From positions 4,803,001-4,867,000 of the forward strand of contig NZ_CP045295.1 of the NCBI RefSeq assembly GCF_009363095.1: 64,000 nucleotides of DNA, written 5' to 3'. Of the stretch, positions 61,516 through 64,000 are shown one piece after another. Below the pieces are notes generated by a model. The model saw nothing but the letters and a program-made list of their open reading frames with translations, ran no database searches and had not been told where the DNA came from. Each line of letters opens with the position of its first letter. The first letter of the stretch is position 1. The DNA comes from Paenibacillus cellulositrophicus (GTDB lineage: Bacteria; Bacillota; Bacilli; Paenibacillales; Paenibacillaceae). The position numbers and the translations under genes were made by a program.

Positions 61516-62040
61516 ATGAACTTCCATTTGAATGAAGCCCTCGAAATTTTGGAGCGCACACCGCAAACCTTGGAGCGCTTCTTGTCCGGTCTATCCGAGG
61601 GATGGCTGCATAGCAATGAAGGGGAAGGAACCTGGAACCCGCTTGAAGTCGTTGAGCACCTCGTTGAAGCGGAGAAGCATAACTGGATCCCGCGGATGGA
61701 ATCCATTCTTGCGGAAGGGGAAAACAATCCTTTTCCCGTATTCGACCGCTATGCCCACTTGAAAGACACGTCTGAGAGAACCGTTGAAGAGGCATTATCA
61801 GAGTTCCATACCATCAGAATGGCGAACATATCCAAACTGAGGGCGGTCGTCAGTCCTCTCGATCTGGAAAAGACCGGTCTGCATCCGGAATTCGGTGTCG
61901 TGAAGTTAAGGGAGCTCCTCTCTGCATGGGTTGTTCATGATTTTACGCATATGGCGCAAATGGTCCGGGTGATGGCGGAGAGATACCGGGCTGATGTTGG
62001 GCCGTGGAATGCCTATTTAGGTATTTTAAAAAGGAGCTGA
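61516..62040 (+). CDS. DinB-family protein
   Basis: 174 aa. NPLEVVEHLVEAEKHNWIPR (His) and SAWVVHDFTHMAQMVRVMAE (HDFxH metal pair). Start ATG 61516 is 8 nt after AAAGGAG. Fairly GC-rich. Belongs to the DinB_2 group; function unknown. Confidence 0.92.
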   Translation: MNFHLNEALEILERTPQTLERFLSGLSEGWLHSNEGEGTWNPLEVVEHLVEAEKHNWIPRMESILAEGENNPFPVFDRYAHLKDTSERTVEEALSEFHTIRMANISKLRAVVSPLDLEKTGLHPEFGVVKLRELLSAWVVHDFTHMAQMVRVMAERYRADVGPWNAYLGILKRS

Positions 62041-62103
62041 TCTCTTCTGCTTTCGAAGAGCTGCCTAGCTCGCCATAGCGTTTAGCCCTAATTTGAAGGT
62101 AGG

Positions 62104-63156
62104 ATGGTGTCGGCCATGAAGACCGGGATCGAGACGAAAGAGTATCAAGCAAGTTTAGGAACAGGTACGATGAGGGCGCTTGTCTATGAAACTTACGGAC
62201 AGCCGGATGTTCTTCGGATTGAAGAGGTGGAAATCCCTAAGCCCAAGGAACATGAAGTGTTGATCGCGGTCCACGCCGCATCTGTAAACTCCTGGGACTG
62301 GGATCTCCTGCGTGGAAAACCGTTTGTGAACCGTATTGGTGGGATGCGGAAGCCCCGTTACCGCATTTTAGGTGCAGACATTGCAGGAAGGGTTATCGCT
62401 GTGGGGGCGGCCGCCAAGCGGTTTCGTCCCGGCGACGAAGTGTTCGGAGATATTTCCGGCTGCGGCTGGGGAGGGTTTGCAGAGTACGTCTGCGCTGACG
62501 AAATAGCACTGACGCCGAAGCCGGAAGGGGTGAGCTTCGAGCAGGCAGCAGCCATCCCTCAAGCAGCGATTCTGGCCTTGCAAGGACTACGTGATAAAGG
62601 AAAGCTATCGAAAGGCTGTCACGTTCTCATCAATGGAGCCGGCGGCGGTGTAGGCACGTTCGGGATTCAATACGCCAAGCTGCACGGGGCAGTGGTAACC
62701 GGCGTAGATCGGGCGGAGAAGCTGGAAACGCTGCTTTCCGTGGGGGCGGATCATGTTGTGGATTACATGAATGAAGATTTTACTGCAGGTGACAAGCGGT
62801 ATGATCTGATCCTCGATGTGGTCGGAAACCGATCCGTATTTGCGATCCAGCGCGCACTCCAACAGGGCGGCACCTATGTCATGGTGGGTGGTTCCTTTCC
62901 GCGTATTTTTCAGACATTATTGACTGCACCGTGGACGGCTAAGCTTCAAAAAAAGAACTTGGGATTGCTCATCCATAAGCCGAACCATGAGGACCAGTTG
63001 ATCTGGAGGTCTTTGGTGGAAACGGGTCAAGTCAAGCCCGTCATTGATCGGGTTTATTCGTTGGGGGACGCGGCCAAGGCTTTTGAGTATTTCGGCCAAG
63101 GTCGAGCGATAGGCAAGGTGGTCGTTCGAATAGACAGAGGCGTTCCTGAGAAATAA
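62104..63156 (+). CDS. NAD(P)-dependent alcohol dehydrogenase, quinone-oxidoreductase type
   Basis: 350 aa. MRALVYETYGQPDVLRIEEV (start of fold at residue 23), VHAASVNSWDWDLLRGKPF, ILGADIAGRVIAVG and the Rossmann motif VLINGAGGGVGTFGIQYAKL. No zinc ligands typical of ADH1, so a zinc-less quinone reductase-like MDR. The start is uncertain: 62104 (AAGGTAGG), 62116 or 62170. Confidence 0.92.
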   Translation: MVSAMKTGIETKEYQASLGTGTMRALVYETYGQPDVLRIEEVEIPKPKEHEVLIAVHAASVNSWDWDLLRGKPFVNRIGGMRKPRYRILGADIAGRVIAVGAAAKRFRPGDEVFGDISGCGWGGFAEYVCADEIALTPKPEGVSFEQAAAIPQAAILALQGLRDKGKLSKGCHVLINGAGGGVGTFGIQYAKLHGAVVTGVDRAEKLETLLSVGADHVVDYMNEDFTAGDKRYDLILDVVGNRSVFAIQRALQQGGTYVMVGGSFPRIFQTLLTAPWTAKLQKKNLGLLIHKPNHEDQLIWRSLVETGQVKPVIDRVYSLGDAAKAFEYFGQGRAIGKVVVRIDRGVPEK

Positions 63157-63253
63157 GGATGTTTTAAGGAAAAACCTTGTAAATTTTAGGAATCCGTATA
63201 AAATGAATTCAATGTTTTATGGGACGTTACAAAATATCAGAGGAGAAGAGGAT

Positions 63254-63688
63254 ATGATTCAATCCATCGTGCACATCGCGCTAGTAGTTAAGGATTACGA
63301 TGAGGCTATCGATTTTTATACGAAGAAGCTTCATTTTACGTTAGTTGAGGATACGTATCAGCCGGAACAGGATAAGCGCTGGGTCGTCGTTGCTCCTCCG
63401 GGTTCGGCAGGCACGACCATTTTGCTCGCGAGGGCATCGAAACCCGAACAGGAACCATTCATTGGCAATCAGTCGGGCGGAAGGGTGTTTTTATTTCTGA
63501 ATACGGATGATTTCTGGAGAGATTACAACGATATGATCGCCAAAGGGATCGAGTTTGTGAGGGAGCCGAAAGAGCAGCCCTATGGAATGGTCGCCGTCTT
63601 TAAAGACCTGTATGGGAACCTGTGGGACTTGCTTCAATTGAAAGAAGGCCATCCGATCATGGAGCGAATGAAAGCGGGTTATTCCTAA
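63254..63688 (+). CDS. VOC-family protein
   Basis: 144 aa. SIVHIALVVKDYDEAIDFYTKKLHF start, GGRVFLFLNTDDFWRDY and VFKDLYGNLWDLLQL end. Resembles extradiol-dioxygenase-like VOC proteins of Bacillales. ATG 63254 after AGGAGAAGAGG; the earlier ATG 63203 adds non-family residues. Confidence 0.9.
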   Translation: MIQSIVHIALVVKDYDEAIDFYTKKLHFTLVEDTYQPEQDKRWVVVAPPGSAGTTILLARASKPEQEPFIGNQSGGRVFLFLNTDDFWRDYNDMIAKGIEFVREPKEQPYGMVAVFKDLYGNLWDLLQLKEGHPIMERMKAGYS

Positions 63689-63731
63689 GAAGAGAAGGAG
63701 TAAGACGATACGAACCCAACAGGAGGATACG

Positions 63732-64000
63732 ATGCCCGAAATCTCCAAAATACGAAGAGGAACAGCCGATGAAGCGAATTACGTAAGAAATAAATTGATT
63801 GAATTTAACTCCAAGCAAGTTCCCAATGGCGTTTATGAAGAAGTGAACCTGTGCATAAAGGACCAAGAGGACCGCATCATAGCCGGCCTAAACAGCGTGA
63901 TATGCTGGAACTGGATGGAAATTGATATTTTGTGGGTGGATGATGAGCATCGTGGAAGCGGACATGGGAAAAGGTTACTGGAGGAAGCGGAAGAAATTGC
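63732..64000 (+). CDS. GNAT N-acetyltransferase (3' partial)
   Basis: MPEISKIRRGTADEANYVRN start; IDILWVDDEHRGSGHGKRLL is the acetyl-CoA loop (R-G-S-G-H-G). The gene is cut by the window edge. AGGAGG lies 5 nt before ATG 63732. Tenth GNAT of the cassette-like region. Confidence 0.9.
   Translation, partial: MPEISKIRRGTADEANYVRNKLIEFNSKQVPNGVYEEVNLCIKDQEDRIIAGLNSVICWNWMEIDILWVDDEHRGSGHGKRLLEEAEEI

Noticed and set aside
16447..64000. CRISPR array, tRNA or rRNA genes
   Set aside because: The repeats are irregularly spaced with genes between them, not short repeats with unique spacers, and no cloverleaf or rRNA sequence was recognised.

Overview
The window looks like chromosomal DNA of a Paenibacillus-type Firmicute. 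Evidence: strong AGGAGG-like ribosome binding sites, frequent TTG/GTG starts, a lipoprotein with copper-amine-oxidase-like stalk domains, a holin-like type I toxin peptide, a TcyP-type cystine symporter and a preQ1-I riboswitch before a queuosine-precursor transporter. No rRNA, tRNA or CRISPR array was seen.

Region 1 (1 to about 16.3 kb) is GC-rich and reads as ordinary core genome. A FecCD-type permease (5' end outside the window) and its ATPase lead into cobT-cobU-cobS-cobQ. Together they would import corrinoids and finish cobalamin (side-chain amidation, lower-ligand activation, nucleotide loop). Then come a cystine/dicarboxylate-type symporter, a secreted protein of unknown function, the riboswitch-controlled queuosine-precursor transporter, an M24 peptidase, a metallo-beta-lactamase-fold hydrolase, an SDR, a GNAT, an HxlR regulator and the stalk-domain lipoprotein. 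Clear intrinsic terminators separate these units.

Region 2 starts at 16.4 kb with the 3' remnant of a tyrosine recombinase followed directly by a nested inverted repeat (perfect 16-bp arms). From here to the window end there are about 50 small, mostly plus-strand, single-domain genes: 10 GNAT acetyltransferases, 7 VOC proteins, 4 DinB, 4 Nudix, 3 methyltransferases, HAD hydrolases, P-loop kinases, small lipoproteins and membrane peptides. Many are followed by a structured intergenic element. The elements share a left end (TAACA, 2-3 nt, then about GTATTCACG), a stem-loop with covarying arms and a conserved mismatch, and a right end (CGTCGTGAAT, a few nt, ACGTTA). L-type boxes inside the ends are complementary, as in integron attC sites. 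I infer a gene-cassette array of integron-like architecture, with the recombinase decayed or elsewhere. This is a hypothesis, not a demonstrated system.

Island features inside region 2 include a PucR-permease-DUF917-hydantoinase cluster (18.95-24.6 kb) that looks like a normal catabolic operon, an intact 31-residue holin-like toxin gene (51.7 kb) with three decayed copies, five consecutive minus-strand small membrane protein genes (32.8-34.1 kb), an alanyl-tRNA editing protein, and several broken genes. Some genes have ATA or CTG where the ribosome binding site predicts the start codon.
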